From NCBI RefSeq assembly GCF_023008585.1, contig NZ_CP095390.1, positions 2,108,001 to 2,172,000 of the forward strand: 64,000 nucleotides of DNA, read 5' to 3'. Below, piece by piece: positions 1 to 7,750 of the stretch. The translations under genes and the position numbers were made by a program. Position 1 is the first letter of the stretch. Every line of letters begins with the position of its first letter. The notes under the pieces are model-generated. The model was given only the letters and a program-made list of their open reading frames with translations. It made no database searches and was not told the DNA's origin. This DNA comes from Natribaculum breve (GTDB lineage Archaea > Halobacteriota > Halobacteria > Halobacteriales > Natrialbaceae).

Positions 1-749
1 TTGATCACCTGGATGCCGCCGAGGTTGTTCTCGAGTCGCGAGTTGACCTTCCCGACGGCAGACCGGACCTGCGCGTACTTCGGCTGGATGATCCTGACGA
101 ACAGGTACGTGAACCCGGCGATCAGCGGGACCGGCAACAGCGCGACGAGCGCGAGTTGCCAGTTGTACGCGACGAGGATGAGACCGATGCCGACGACCAT
201 GACGACCAGTCGAAACAGCGAGTTCATCCCGTCGTTGAGAAAGCGCTCGAGTCGGTTGACGTCGTTCGAGAGGATGGACATCATCTCGCCGGTCTGCTTG
301 TCGGCGAAGAAGTCCATGTTCAGCCGCTGCATCTTGTCGTACGTGTCGGTCCGGACGTCGTGCTGGATGTTCTGGGCGAAGGAGTTGAACCCCCAGTTGC
401 GCACCCAGTGAAACACCGCGCCGAGGAAGAAGGCACCGGCGATGACGCCGACCGTCAGCCAGAACTGACCCAGTTGCGTCCCGGGGACGTGCGGGGCGAC
501 GACACCGCTCGCGAGCGGGAGCGCCTCGGCGTACTCTACCTCGTCGCGAAAGACGGCGTCGATCGCGACCGCCAGCATGATCGGTGGCAGCAGATCGAGA
601 ATCCGGGCGAAGACGCTCGCGAAGATGCCGACGACCGCCTGAAACCTGTAGTCCCACCCGTACGCGAGGAACAGCCGCTTCATCGGGTTCTCGATCTCCG
701 CTCGCTGTTCCTCGAACGGATCGTCTTGCTCCCAGTCGACGCTACTCAT
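1..749 (-). CDS. ABC exporter, transmembrane domain (N-terminal part, runs off window)
   Basis: The reading frame on the minus strand starts with ATG at 749 (MSSVDWEQDDPFEEQ) and stays open to base 1, so about 249 residues are visible and the nucleotide-binding domain lies outside the window. Hydrophobic segments alternate with cytoplasmic loops in the manner of a type-1 ABC exporter membrane domain. The stretch HDVRTDTYDKMQRLNMDFF followed by DKQTGEMMSILSNDVNRLE is the typical coupling-helix region of fused MsbA/lipid-drug exporters. Inference: multidrug or lipid exporter subunit with a fused ATPase, working as a dimer in the membrane. The substrate cannot be told from this part. Confidence 0.85.
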   Translation of the reverse strand, partial: MSSVDWEQDDPFEEQRAEIENPMKRLFLAYGWDYRFQAVVGIFASVFARILDLLPPIMLAVAIDAVFRDEVEYAEALPLASGVVAPHVPGTQLGQFWLTVGVIAGAFFLGAVFHWVRNWGFNSFAQNIQHDVRTDTYDKMQRLNMDFFADKQTGEMMSILSNDVNRLERFLNDGMNSLFRLVVMVVGIGLILVAYNWQLALVALLPVPLIAGFTYLFVRIIQPKYAQVRSAVGKVNSRLENNLGGIQVI

Positions 750-862
750 TACTCTCCGGTGAGTGGAGCGTCACCAATAAGCGTTACCTACGAATCGAAA
801 TACTGTCTCGAGGTGGACCGTCATCGACACCGGAACGGGAGCCGGATCCGAGCGACGAACGA

Positions 863-1354
863 TCACTCGTAGGAGATACGCACCTCGTCGCCGACCTCGA
901 TACCGGTCTCGTTGACGTATCCTCGAGGCACCTCGAGCACCCACTTTCCGCGTCCGGTGTACTCGAGGTCCTCGCCGTCTTCACCGGGACCGGGCGCGCG
1001 GGCGTGATGGATCGTCGTGATCTCGCCGTCGGCACCGATAAACAGGATGTCGATGTCGAAGTCCATCTCGCGCATGACGTAGCGGCGGTCGCCCTCGCTC
1101 GAGTGGACGAACAGCATCCCCTCGCCCGCTGCGAGCGAGTCGTGCTCGCTCAAGCCGGTGTGACGTTCGCCCCAGGTGTCGGCGACGTCGGCGTCGACGA
1201 CCGCCTTCGTCGTTCCGTCGTCACCGACGACCCGAACATCCGCGCGGTCTTCCCCCCACGGAGCGGGGAGATAGCCGAACTGAACGAGGAGAAACGCCAC
1301 CAGAACGACGACGATCGCGACCGAGAGAGCAGACCACGCGCGCTTTACGTCCAT
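863..1354 (-). CDS. DUF192 family membrane-anchored protein
   Basis: A 163-residue protein with one N-terminal transmembrane helix (about residues 8-26) and an outer domain of the DUF192 type. Recognisable family elements are the DVADTWGERHTGLSEHDSL block, GMLFVHSSEGDRRYVMREM and the ending VLEVPRGYVNETGIEVGDEV. Function of DUF192 proteins is not established; they are small beta-rich domains, often exported. I chose the ATG at 1354 over the GTG two codons upstream. It is convergent with nothing and sits between the ABC exporter and tRNA-Val. Confidence 0.85.
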   Translation of the reverse strand: MDVKRAWSALSVAIVVVLVAFLLVQFGYLPAPWGEDRADVRVVGDDGTTKAVVDADVADTWGERHTGLSEHDSLAAGEGMLFVHSSEGDRRYVMREMDFDIDILFIGADGEITTIHHARAPGPGEDGEDLEYTGRGKWVLEVPRGYVNETGIEVGDEVRISYE

Positions 1355-1417
1355 TCGCACGACGGTGCGAGTCGAGAAGGTAAAGGTTATTCGGACGGAC
1401 CGTCTGCGTTCGAATGC

Positions 1418-1491
1418 GGGCTCGTGGTCTAGCTGGTCATGACGCGGCCTTTACAAGGCCGAGGTCGGTGGTTCGAACCCGCCCGAGCCCA
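1418..1491 (+). tRNA. tRNA-Val (anticodon TAC)
   Basis: The sequence folds into a full cloverleaf. The acceptor stem is GGGCTCG with CGAGCCC, the anticodon stem is CGGCC with GGCCG around the loop TTTACAA (anticodon TAC), and the T arm is GGTGG-TTCGAAC-CCGCC. The discriminator base is A at 1491. CCA is not encoded. No intron is seen. The tail of this gene is repeated twice downstream (see 1492-1747). Confidence 0.96.
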
Positions 1492-1747
1492 TTTCTCTGG
1501 CGAACAATTAGTGAGCCAGAGAAATGTATGCGAGCGGCGGTTCGAACTAGAGGAGACGCGCGCAGCGACGCGAGCACGTCTCGGCGTGGTTCGAACCCGC
1601 CCGAGCCCACTACTCCTGCTGCGAGCAAGTCCGCGAGCAGCAGGTATAATGCGAGCGGCGGTTCGAATTAGACGAGACGCACGCAGCGGCGCGAGCACGT
1701 CTCGGCGTGGTTCGAACCCGCCCGAGCCCACTACTCCTGCTGCGAGC
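1492..1747. repeat. tRNA-Val tail-duplication array with hairpins
   Basis: Two exact 24-nt copies of the tRNA-Val 3' end (from the T arm through the discriminator A) lie at 1586-1609 and 1707-1730, 121 nt apart. Each tail is followed at once by a hairpin: a 10-bp perfect stem TTTCTCTGGC/GCCAGAGAAA at 1492-1501/1515-1524 after the real tRNA, and CCTGCTGC/GCAGCAGG at 1615-1622/1637-1644 after copy 2. Each spacer then holds a degenerate T-arm-like piece (GGCGGTTCGAA) and a GAGACG/CGTCTC hairpin around a CGCAGCG core. The array ends in a partial repeat of the hairpin at 1731-1747. The copies lack the 5' half of a tRNA and cannot be functional tRNAs. Confidence 0.85.
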
Positions 1748-2029
1748 GGGGATACCGTGACGCGAGCACAACTCGAGGCAGTGCGATCCAACTCGAGTCG
1801 GTACGGGCCGTTCACAGGAAGAATCGAGTACGAATCTACCCAATCGCGTCTTTCTGACGACGGGACACCGGCGAGAAGCGATCGAGTCGACCCGGATCGG
1901 TCGCGGCGGTCCGAAAGCGGCGTCAGCACGTCGTCGCGTTTCGGCTTGCCTCGAGTTCACTACGCTCCGAGCGGTCGACACCAGGAGTTACCACTCGTCG
2001 GGAGAAAAGAATCGAAAAGCAGTCGACGC
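1748..2029. other. Intergenic, no gene seen
   Basis: Between the tRNA-Val array and the insertion sequence. Open frames here are short and have no convincing protein features. I see no promoter, RNA or repeat that I can support. Confidence 0.5.
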
Positions 2030-2035
2030 TAATAC

Positions 2036-2569
2036 TCACGGACATAAGTACGTAAAGACATCTGGCACGTTGATCTCGTCCAGTGCACAGAGAGCAGCAT
2101 CACGAAGTTCGTCAAGCGTTTCGAATAGGCGGTTGCCGAGTGATTGATCGAGTTGTCGCCAGCACTCTTCCGCGGGGTTCAGCTCTGGTGAACCCCGCGG
2201 AAGGTAACACAGTTCGATCGGAGTACCTTCAACGAACTCTTGGACTCTGTTCGCCGTGAAATACGAGGCGTTGTCGAGGACAACGCAGATTTTCTCGCCG
2301 AACTCGGTCTGGAGAGCGTCCAGAAAACGAATCGTCGTGTCGCTGTTGAAGTTCTCTTCGCAGGGGAGAAAGAACGTCTCATCAGTATCGCTGACTGCAC
2401 CGAGAAGTTTGATGCTGTCCCACGCGCCCGTCACCGGGAGTGACGGGCGCTCACCCTTGGGAAACCATGCGTGAATCAGTGTCGAGAGAACCTGTCGCGT
2501 CTGATCAATGGCTAAGATCGTGTATTCGTCGTCCAGGTTGTCGCGCTTTTTTTGAACCCGTCTTGCCAT
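2036..2569 (-). CDS. IS630 transposase, C-terminal DDE frame
   Basis: 177 residues holding the catalytic domain. Motifs visible are LAIDQT (first Asp), CVVLDNASYFTA (second Asp, the LDN of the family) and LPRGSPELNPAEECW (third acidic residue, in the SPELNPxE block). It overlaps the helix-turn-helix frame by 58 nt in a -1 phase. An own ATG exists at 2569 (MARRVQKKRDN), but the homologous reading through the A-run makes a fused product of about 340 residues more likely. The stop codon lies inside the left terminal repeat, as in compact IS elements. Confidence 0.85.
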   Translation of the reverse strand: MARRVQKKRDNLDDEYTILAIDQTRQVLSTLIHAWFPKGERPSLPVTGAWDSIKLLGAVSDTDETFFLPCEENFNSDTTIRFLDALQTEFGEKICVVLDNASYFTANRVQEFVEGTPIELCYLPRGSPELNPAEECWRQLDQSLGNRLFETLDELRDAALCALDEINVPDVFTYLCP

Positions 2570-3057
2570 GCTTCCTGTGCTCTCTCATCGGATTTGTGAA
2601 ACTCCGGCCGGGCTGTCTTCCAAGACAGCCCGGCCTCGGTCATCAATCGTCGAACGTGACGCTCACTGTACTCAACGTCGAATTCCTCGGCGAGATAGTG
2701 ACGAGCTAGTGGAACGGACCACGCAGGCGCGTCAAGTCCAACTTCCTCTGGAGACTTGTGAAGCGCTTCAACGAACTGTTCATGCTCTTTGTCGGAGAGT
2801 TTTGAGGGCCTTCCTGAACGGTGCTCGTCGTAGACGACCTCCTCGAACGGCTCGTCGGCGAGCCGTTCGAGTCGATCAAGCCACCGCGAGAGCCAGCCAG
2901 CAGTGTATCCATAGCGTTCAGCGACCTCTTGTAGCGTTGCACCGTCTTCTTCAAGGTAATTGATCGCCGCCATGAGCCGTTGTGATGGCTTTTTTCCCTC
3001 GACCTCCGCCAAGACCTGGCGGAGGTCTTCGGTAGAGACGTTGTCGAGAGAGGTCAT
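2512..3057 (-). CDS. IS630 transposase, N-terminal helix-turn-helix frame
   Basis: 181 residues. The first 140 or so carry the winged helix-turn-helix DNA-binding part of IS630 transposases (TLQEVAERYGYTAGWLSRWL, then the linker SGRPSKLSDKEHEQF and SERHVRRLMTEAGLSWK). The frame ends shortly after EAWQDGFKK, in a tail SATTWTTNTRS that is out of frame with the catalytic half. At that point the coding strand has a run of seven A (about 2545-2551). A -1 shift there gives DGFKKKRDN and continues into the DDE frame at 2036-2569. This may be a programmed or slippage-based fusion rather than damage. Confidence 0.85.
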   Translation of the reverse strand: MTSLDNVSTEDLRQVLAEVEGKKPSQRLMAAINYLEEDGATLQEVAERYGYTAGWLSRWLDRLERLADEPFEEVVYDEHRSGRPSKLSDKEHEQFVEALHKSPEEVGLDAPAWSVPLARHYLAEEFDVEYSERHVRRLMTEAGLSWKTARPEFHKSDERAQEAWQDGFKKSATTWTTNTRS

Positions 3058-3136
3058 ATCGGAGTAACGTGCTTTTCTTTGAAATATTTTTGGCTGACAG
3101 TATAAGGAGCCACTAGCCAGTGCTCGCCGACAGTAG

Positions 3137-3583
3137 TCAGGGCTTGAGACGGGCGACGTTCTCGCGAATCTGGCGGATGAGGCCGTCGCTCGAGCCGGAC
3201 TGAAGCGCGGAGTGGAGCGTCGAGTTCTGTGGTTCGTCGAGCATCACGAGCTGGAGATACGGCTGTAACTGTTCGAAGTTGTCGCTGAGGACGACCGTGT
3301 GGTTGCTCTCGTCGTGGTCGACGACGCCCGCGTCGGCGAGTTTCGGGACGTGACACTGGACGGACGAGACGTAGACGCTCTTGTACTCGTTTTTGGCGAC
3401 GTCCTCGGGGGGAACGTCGTGTTCCCAGCCGGCGACCTGCTCGGCGAGCTTGGAGAGTTCGATAGGCTCGTCGTACTCCCGAAGGGCGTAGAGGAGGTAT
3501 CGTCGACGGCGGTTCGCGAGGAGCTCGAGGATCGTATCCGCCGTCAACTCTCTGGGTTCCTGACTAGTGGTAAGGGGTTCCAT
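3137..3583 (-). CDS. DUF7344 winged-helix protein
   Basis: 148 residues; a cytoplasmic haloarchaeal regulator-like protein. The N-terminal half reads as a winged helix (DTILELLANRRRRYLLYAL, then IELSKLAEQVAGWE, and SSVQCHVPKLADAGVVDHD), which is the DUF7344 pattern. Known targets for such proteins are mostly lacking; they are often placed near mobile or regulatory loci. It lies just downstream of the IS right end and upstream of tRNA-Phe. Function beyond likely DNA binding is unknown. Confidence 0.75.
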   Translation of the reverse strand: MEPLTTSQEPRELTADTILELLANRRRRYLLYALREYDEPIELSKLAEQVAGWEHDVPPEDVAKNEYKSVYVSSVQCHVPKLADAGVVDHDESNHTVVLSDNFEQLQPYLQLVMLDEPQNSTLHSALQSGSSDGLIRQIRENVARLKP

Positions 3584-3767
3584 AACGGGGAGTTACCGAT
3601 CCGAGCGGAAAAGGGTGTCTTGAATATCTGAAGATCAGACACACTGTAACCATACTTTCGAAGGATCTGAACGTATCGTGGAGATAATCAATGAGAAGTT
3701 GAGTCGGGTGCCGGTGTTCTGTTGTGAGTGCCTACTCGCCGAAGGCCGTCGGGTCGGCGAACTGGAT

Positions 3768-3782
3768 TCGAAATCCTTTTTT
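3768..3782 (+). promoter_or_regulatory. Probable BRE/TATA of tRNA-Phe
   Basis: TCGAAAT followed by CCTTTTTT lies 26-30 nt upstream of the tRNA-Phe 5' end, the spacing expected for an archaeal BRE and TATA box. The tRNA-Pro promoter at 14471-14483 has the same layout. Confidence 0.55.
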
Positions 3783-3807
3783 GTACCATCCACCGAGGAT
3801 AAGATGC

Positions 3808-3881
3808 GCCGCCTTAGCTCAGACTGGGAGAGCACTCGACTGAAGATCGAGCTGTCCCCGGTTCAAATCCGGGAGGCGGCA
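3808..3881 (+). tRNA. tRNA-Phe (anticodon GAA)
   Basis: A full cloverleaf with acceptor stem GCCGCCT/AGGCGGC, anticodon stem CTCGA/TCGAG around loop CTGAAGA (anticodon GAA) and T arm CCCGG-TTCAAAT-CCGGG. The discriminator is A at 3881 and CCA is not encoded. No intron. Its 3' end is copied five times in the array that follows. Confidence 0.96.
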
Positions 3882-4553
3882 TCCTTTTGCGGCGAGCATA
3901 TTCGCGAGCCGCAAATGTGCAACCCGACCGCGATTTGAATCCTGGAAGTCGCAGCGCCCGAGCGAAGCGAGGCGACCGTCTTCCTCTGGTTCAAATCCGG
4001 GAGGCGGCATGGCTTTTCCGCGCGATTTCCACTCGGGAAGCTGTCGGACTCGACCGAAGATCGAGCTGTCCCCGTTCCCGCGAGCGCAGCGAGCGGGAAG
4101 TCGAAAGACGAGCGAAAGCGAGTCTTTCGGAAGTTCAAATCCGGGAGGCGGCATCCTTTTGCGGCGAGCATATTCGCGAGCCGCAAATGTGCAACCCGAC
4201 CGCGATTTGAATCCTGGAAGTCGCAGCGCCCGAGCGAAGCGAGGCGACCGTCTTCCTCTGGTTCAAATCCGGGAGGCAGCATGGCTTTTCCGCGCGATTT
4301 CCACTCGGGAAGCTGTCGGACTCGACCGAAGATCGAGCTGTCCCCGTTCCCGCGAGCGCAGCGAGCGGGAAGTCGAAAGACGAGCGAAAGCGAGTCTTTC
4401 GGAAGTTCAAATCCGGGAGGCGGCATCCTTTTGCGGCGAGCATATTCGCGAGCCGCAAATGTGCAACCCGACCGCGATTTGAATCCTGGAAGTCGCAGCG
4501 CCCGAGCGAAGCGAGGCGACCGTCTTCCTCCGGTTCAAATCCGGGAGGCGGCA
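3882..4553. repeat. tRNA-Phe tail array: 272-bp composite tandem repeat
   Basis: The sequence of the tRNA tail (from T loop to discriminator A) recurs ending at 4009, 4153, 4281, 4425 and 4553. Spacing alternates 128, 144, 128, 144, 128, so the true unit is 272 bp (3882-4153, 4154-4425, then a half unit). The 128-nt part has a TTTGCGGC/GCCGCAAA hairpin, a degenerate tail, and GTCGC/GCGAC around GAGCGAAGCGAG. The 144-nt part has a copy of the anticodon arm (GACTCGACCGAAGATCGAG) and two hairpins, TTCCCGC/GCGGGAA around GAGCGCAGCGA and GAAAGAC/GTCTTTC around GAGCGAAAGCGA, before the tail. The two 272-bp units are nearly identical, so the last expansion was recent. Confidence 0.9.
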
Positions 4554-4699
4554 TAGTCTCCGCTTACGAAACTGTTCGCAGCGAATACGACGTCCGGAAG
4601 GCGGATCTCCGCGGTGGGCGGTACCTCGAGCAACAACACTTCGCGAGAGTCGAGCGCGTCGTCGATCGGTGGCGACCCGATGGCGGCCACCGAGAACGG

Positions 4700-5152
4700 T
4701 CACGCCGTGTGGACGACGAGCGTCTTCCCCGCGAGGTCGCCGAGTCGCTGGTGATTCGACGAGACGTAGGCCGAAACGATCCCGACGAGGTAGAAGACGG
4801 GGAGTACGTCGACCACCCGGAGGAGGTTCCGCACGACGGCAGCACCCCACGTACACCTCGAGCCGTCTTCTCTGACGACGACGAGCCCCCGGAGGCGTTT
4901 GCCGATCGTCTGGCCGTAGTATCCCTCGAGACCGGTCTGGTAGAGCAGCAAGCCGAGGGGTGCGCCAAACTGCAGGGCGACGAACAGTCCCCCGAGGCCG
5001 CCGAGTGCGCTCTCGGAGAGGGCGGTACCCGCCACGTAGCCGAGCGTCCCGACGACGACGCTCACGAGGAGGCCGTCGATGAGCAGTGCTTCGGCACGTC
5101 GATCGAGAACGCCTGCGACGTCGTCGACGTCGGGCGTCGGGTATCTTTCCAT
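4700..5152 (-). CDS. RDD family membrane protein
   Basis: 150 residues with the start set at ATG 5152 (MERYPTPDVDDVAGVLDRR). The Arg-Asp motif of the RDD family appears as LDRRAEALLIDGLL near the first membrane helix. Three hydrophobic segments follow, with YYGQTIGKRLRGLVVVRED and NHQRLGDLAGKTLVVHTA as the conserved cytoplasmic blocks. RDD proteins are integral membrane proteins of mostly unknown role, some linked to ion transport. The upstream region 5153-5185 is AT-rich and probably holds its promoter. Confidence 0.85.
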   Translation of the reverse strand: MERYPTPDVDDVAGVLDRRAEALLIDGLLVSVVVGTLGYVAGTALSESALGGLGGLFVALQFGAPLGLLLYQTGLEGYYGQTIGKRLRGLVVVREDGSRCTWGAAVVRNLLRVVDVLPVFYLVGIVSAYVSSNHQRLGDLAGKTLVVHTA

Positions 5153-5367
5153 ATCCGATAGTGTAGACAATAATAATTTAAACGTTGCTAATTTTTGTAG
5201 ACAGACAGGTACTCGAGATGTTGAAAGGGTGGGTCGACTCGAAACCGTCGGTTTCAGCCGTCGAATCGACGATATACTCGAAACTCGTTCCGGGGCGAGC
5301 GATAGTAACTCGGGGGCAGCTATCGGCGACGGGATCAAGTAGTCCCGTGTCTATTGTTACCACTGAT

Positions 5368-5658
5368 GTGGCATCGATAGACGCACAATGCATCGAGTGC
5401 GGGGCGACGTTCCCGCGCGACGAGGCGACCACCGACGTCGAACACGTCCTCTCGTGTCCGGTTTGTGGGAGCAGTATCGTCAGGGGCATTCCGACGCAGC
5501 GTACCCCACGGCGCGAACGCGTGACGACCCGGTGTGGCGCGTGCGGGGCGACGTTTCCCCGGAGCGAGGCGACCACCGACGTCAAAGGCGAGCTTGCCTG
5601 TCCCGCGTGTGGCTCCCGGAGTGACCTCGAGTCGATCGACGACCGACGCGGCGGCTAG
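5368..5658 (+). CDS. Tandem zinc-ribbon protein
   Basis: 96 residues starting at GTG 5368. The protein is a head-to-tail duplication of one zinc ribbon: CIECGATFPRDEATTDV...CPVCGS and CGACGATFPRSEATTDV...CPACGS, with four CxxC pairs in all. The near identity of GATFPR-EATTDV in both halves shows an internal duplication. Upstream in-frame codons exist, but the region before 5368 is AT-richer and not protein-like. Possible role in nucleic acid or protein binding; nothing more can be said. Confidence 0.65.
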   Translation: MASIDAQCIECGATFPRDEATTDVEHVLSCPVCGSSIVRGIPTQRTPRRERVTTRCGACGATFPRSEATTDVKGELACPACGSRSDLESIDDRRGG

Positions 5659-5713
5659 CCGCCAGTCGACGGTCGGATTCGGGCTGCTCGAGCGACCGCC
5701 AGGGGCCGGGCGA

Positions 5714-6193
5714 TCATCGCGTCTCGAGGGCGACGGCGCGATCCGAACGAGCGACGCGGCGATGCAAGAGCAGACCGAGACAGCAGAGCCACAGCAGTGC
5801 CGTCGCGTTCGGCGAGTGTCCGTGGAGCGTGACGCCGACGAACGCCGACGAGAGTGGGTACGCGAGCGGGATCCCCATCGGCGTCGTGGCGTCGATGAGC
5901 AGCTGTGAGGCGTAACCGACGCCGACGGCGCCGGCAGTCAGTCGGTCTCGGCGGGTCGCGACGGCGACGGCGACGGCGACGGCGAGCGCCGAGTGGGTGA
6001 TCCCCCGGTGAGCCAGCGGCAGTCCCCACGCCGCCGGAACCAGCAGATCCACGTCGGCGACGACGGCAGCGAGCAGCCCCGCCCACCCTCGTTCGAACAG
6101 GTACGAGCCGAGCGTGTACCCGACGAGCGCGTGCGTGCAGGTCGCCACGACGAGGAAGCCGGCGTGGCCGCCGGGATACGTGAACTGAAACAC
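5714..6193 (-). CDS. Membrane-bound metal-dependent hydrolase (YdjM type)
   Basis: 159 residues with four or five hydrophobic segments. Family marks are THALVGYTLG near the N-terminus, ADVDLLVP, AHRGITHSAL and SQLLIDATTPMGIPLAYPLS, where the His and Asp residues would bind metal. This is the LexA-binding inner-membrane hydrolase family, with no well-defined substrate. The GTG at 6193 is used; an internal GTG at 6148, just before ATCTHALVGY, is a good alternative start. Confidence 0.75.
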   Translation of the reverse strand: MFQFTYPGGHAGFLVVATCTHALVGYTLGSYLFERGWAGLLAAVVADVDLLVPAAWGLPLAHRGITHSALAVAVAVAVATRRDRLTAGAVGVGYASQLLIDATTPMGIPLAYPLSSAFVGVTLHGHSPNATALLWLCCLGLLLHRRVARSDRAVALETR

Positions 6194-6278
6194 CAGTCGC
6201 TACATCGTAGACCGGTGCCTAAAATTCTCGGTGAGGCGAACGGGAACGTCGCGTTTGCTCGAGGGCGTGACCCCGACG

Positions 6279-6611
6279 TCAGTCGTCACCGCCCCCGTCG
6301 ACGTGCTGGCCCCAGAAGCCGCCGTGTTTCGTCACGGTGACGTCACCCTGCACGCGGGTCTGACAGGCCAGTCGCAGGCCGTCCTCGAGGTCGTGGGGCG
6401 GAACGGAGAGTCGTCGTCGCTCGGTGGCGTTTCGGTCGCTGACATCGCCGTCGACGGCCACCGCACACGTCCCGCAGGTGCCGTGTCCACGGCAATTGAG
6501 CTGCTGTGCCCAGCCGTTGTGTGGCGATTCGTCGGCCTCGAGCAAGACGTCACGGAGGATACGACCGGTCTCGCACTCGATTTCGCGATCGCGAAACCTG
6601 ACTGTTGGCAT
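6279..6611 (-). CDS. 2Fe-2S plant-type ferredoxin
   Basis: 110 residues of the adrenodoxin/plant-type ferredoxin fold. The cluster-binding cysteines are in NCRGHGTCGTCAV (C-x5-C-x2-C) and in LACQTRV about 30 residues later. It is a cytoplasmic electron carrier. The gene stands alone between two oppositely oriented neighbours, so its redox partner cannot be named from context. Confidence 0.88.
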   Translation of the reverse strand: MPTVRFRDREIECETGRILRDVLLEADESPHNGWAQQLNCRGHGTCGTCAVAVDGDVSDRNATERRRLSVPPHDLEDGLRLACQTRVQGDVTVTKHGGFWGQHVDGGGDD

Positions 6612-6763
6612 GGGCTAGTGTAGGGAGAGCACGGAGGTAATCTTTGGCCCGCGGTGCGAGCCGAAACTGGACCGACCAGCGTGGCACCTCGAGTCGGTTC
6701 CCGGTCGGCGAACAGAAGCGCAGTTCAACATGCTTAACCGCCGCCGTGGCCGAGCAGAGGTGA

Positions 6764-7750
6764 ATGCCACCAGCCATCGAGACGGAAGACCTCGTCAAGG
6801 AGTACGGCGAGCTTCGTGCGCTTTCGGGGCTGTCGCTGACCGTCGAAGAGGGAGAGTTCTTCGGCTTGCTCGGCCCGAACGGGGCGGGCAAGACGACGTT
6901 CATCAACACCCTCGTCGGGCTGGTCCGCAAGACCGGCGGCGAGGCGCGCGTGTTCGGTCACGACGTCGAGTCGGAGTACCAGCAGGCCAGAGACGCGATC
7001 GGGCTCGCGCCACAGGAGTTCAACGTCGATCGGTTCTTCCCGATTCGAGAGGTGTTGATGCACAAGGCCGGCTACCACGGCGTGTCGAAGGACGAAGCCG
7101 CACGGCGGGCCGACGACGCCCTCAGGCGCGTCGGCATCTACGACAAACGCAACGAGCGCTTCGACTGGCTCTCGGGCGGGATGAAACGCCGACTGCTACT
7201 CGCTCGCGCGCTCGTGACCGAGCCCGACCTGCTGATCTTGGACGAGCCGACGGCGGGCGTCGACGTCCAGCTCCGCCACGACCTCTGGGAACTCGTCACC
7301 GAACTCAACGAGGAGGGGACGACGATCCTGCTGACGACCCACTACATCGAGGAGGCCGAACGGCTGTGTGATCGCGTGGCGATCATGAACGAAGGGCGAA
7401 AGGTGACCGTCGCGACGCCCGAGGAGCTGAAAGAACGGGGCACCGACACGATCGACCTCGGGCTCGAGCCGACGCCGACGACCGCGCCGGACCTGGGCTC
7501 GTACGCACACGAGGCGACCCTCTCGGGAGATCACCTCGAGGTCAGGGTCGACGACGGCGGTCGGGCGACGCCGCGGCTGCTCGACGACCTCGGGTCGGCG
7601 GGCTACGAGGTGGTCGACCTCGAGATTTCGCGCACGTCGCTCGAGGAGATCTTCGTCGACCTGACGAAACAGGAGGATCGGACGGTGACGCGGTCGTCGG
7701 CCAGCGAGTCCGACGACGAGGAACGCGAGCGCGTGGAGGGGGTCGCCTGA
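6764..7750 (+). CDS. ABC transporter ATPase (DrrA-like)
   Basis: 328 residues. Walker A is GPNGAGKTT (residues 37-45), the signature is LSGGMKRR, Walker B is LLILDEPTAGVD and the switch His is in TTHYIEEAE. The C-terminal 100 residues are the extra domain of ABC-2 exporters, followed by an acidic tail. It couples ATP hydrolysis to the permease encoded directly downstream (the permease ATG overlaps its last codons). In this locus the permease gene is broken and followed by a second one, see 7750-8825. Confidence 0.92.
   Translation: MPPAIETEDLVKEYGELRALSGLSLTVEEGEFFGLLGPNGAGKTTFINTLVGLVRKTGGEARVFGHDVESEYQQARDAIGLAPQEFNVDRFFPIREVLMHKAGYHGVSKDEAARRADDALRRVGIYDKRNERFDWLSGGMKRRLLLARALVTEPDLLILDEPTAGVDVQLRHDLWELVTELNEEGTTILLTTHYIEEAERLCDRVAIMNEGRKVTVATPEELKERGTDTIDLGLEPTPTTAPDLGSYAHEATLSGDHLEVRVDDGGRATPRLLDDLGSAGYEVVDLEISRTSLEEIFVDLTKQEDRTVTRSSASESDDEERERVEGVA

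Larger units (their letters stand above)
2032..3102 (-). mobile_element. IS630-family insertion sequence, about 1.07 kb
   Basis: The element carries an IS630-type transposase in two overlapping frames. Its probable ends are ATACTCACGGACATAAGT at 2032 and, read inwards on the other strand, TACTGTCAGCCAAAAATA from 3102. Both are flanked by TA (2030-2031 and 3103-3104), the target duplication normal for IS630/Tc1-mariner elements. The terminal inverted repeats are imperfect but share the TACTnnCnG pattern, which is also seen on several small palindromes elsewhere in this window. The exact ends are my reading and could be off by a few bases. Confidence 0.8.

Noticed and set aside
1586..1730. Tail copies could be scored as further tRNA-Val genes.
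   Set aside because: They hold only the T arm and the 3' strand of the acceptor stem; D and anticodon arms are missing.
3882..4553. The regularly spaced repeats look like a CRISPR array.
   Set aside because: The repeated piece is the tRNA-Phe tail, the spacers are identical in alternate units, and no cas gene is near.
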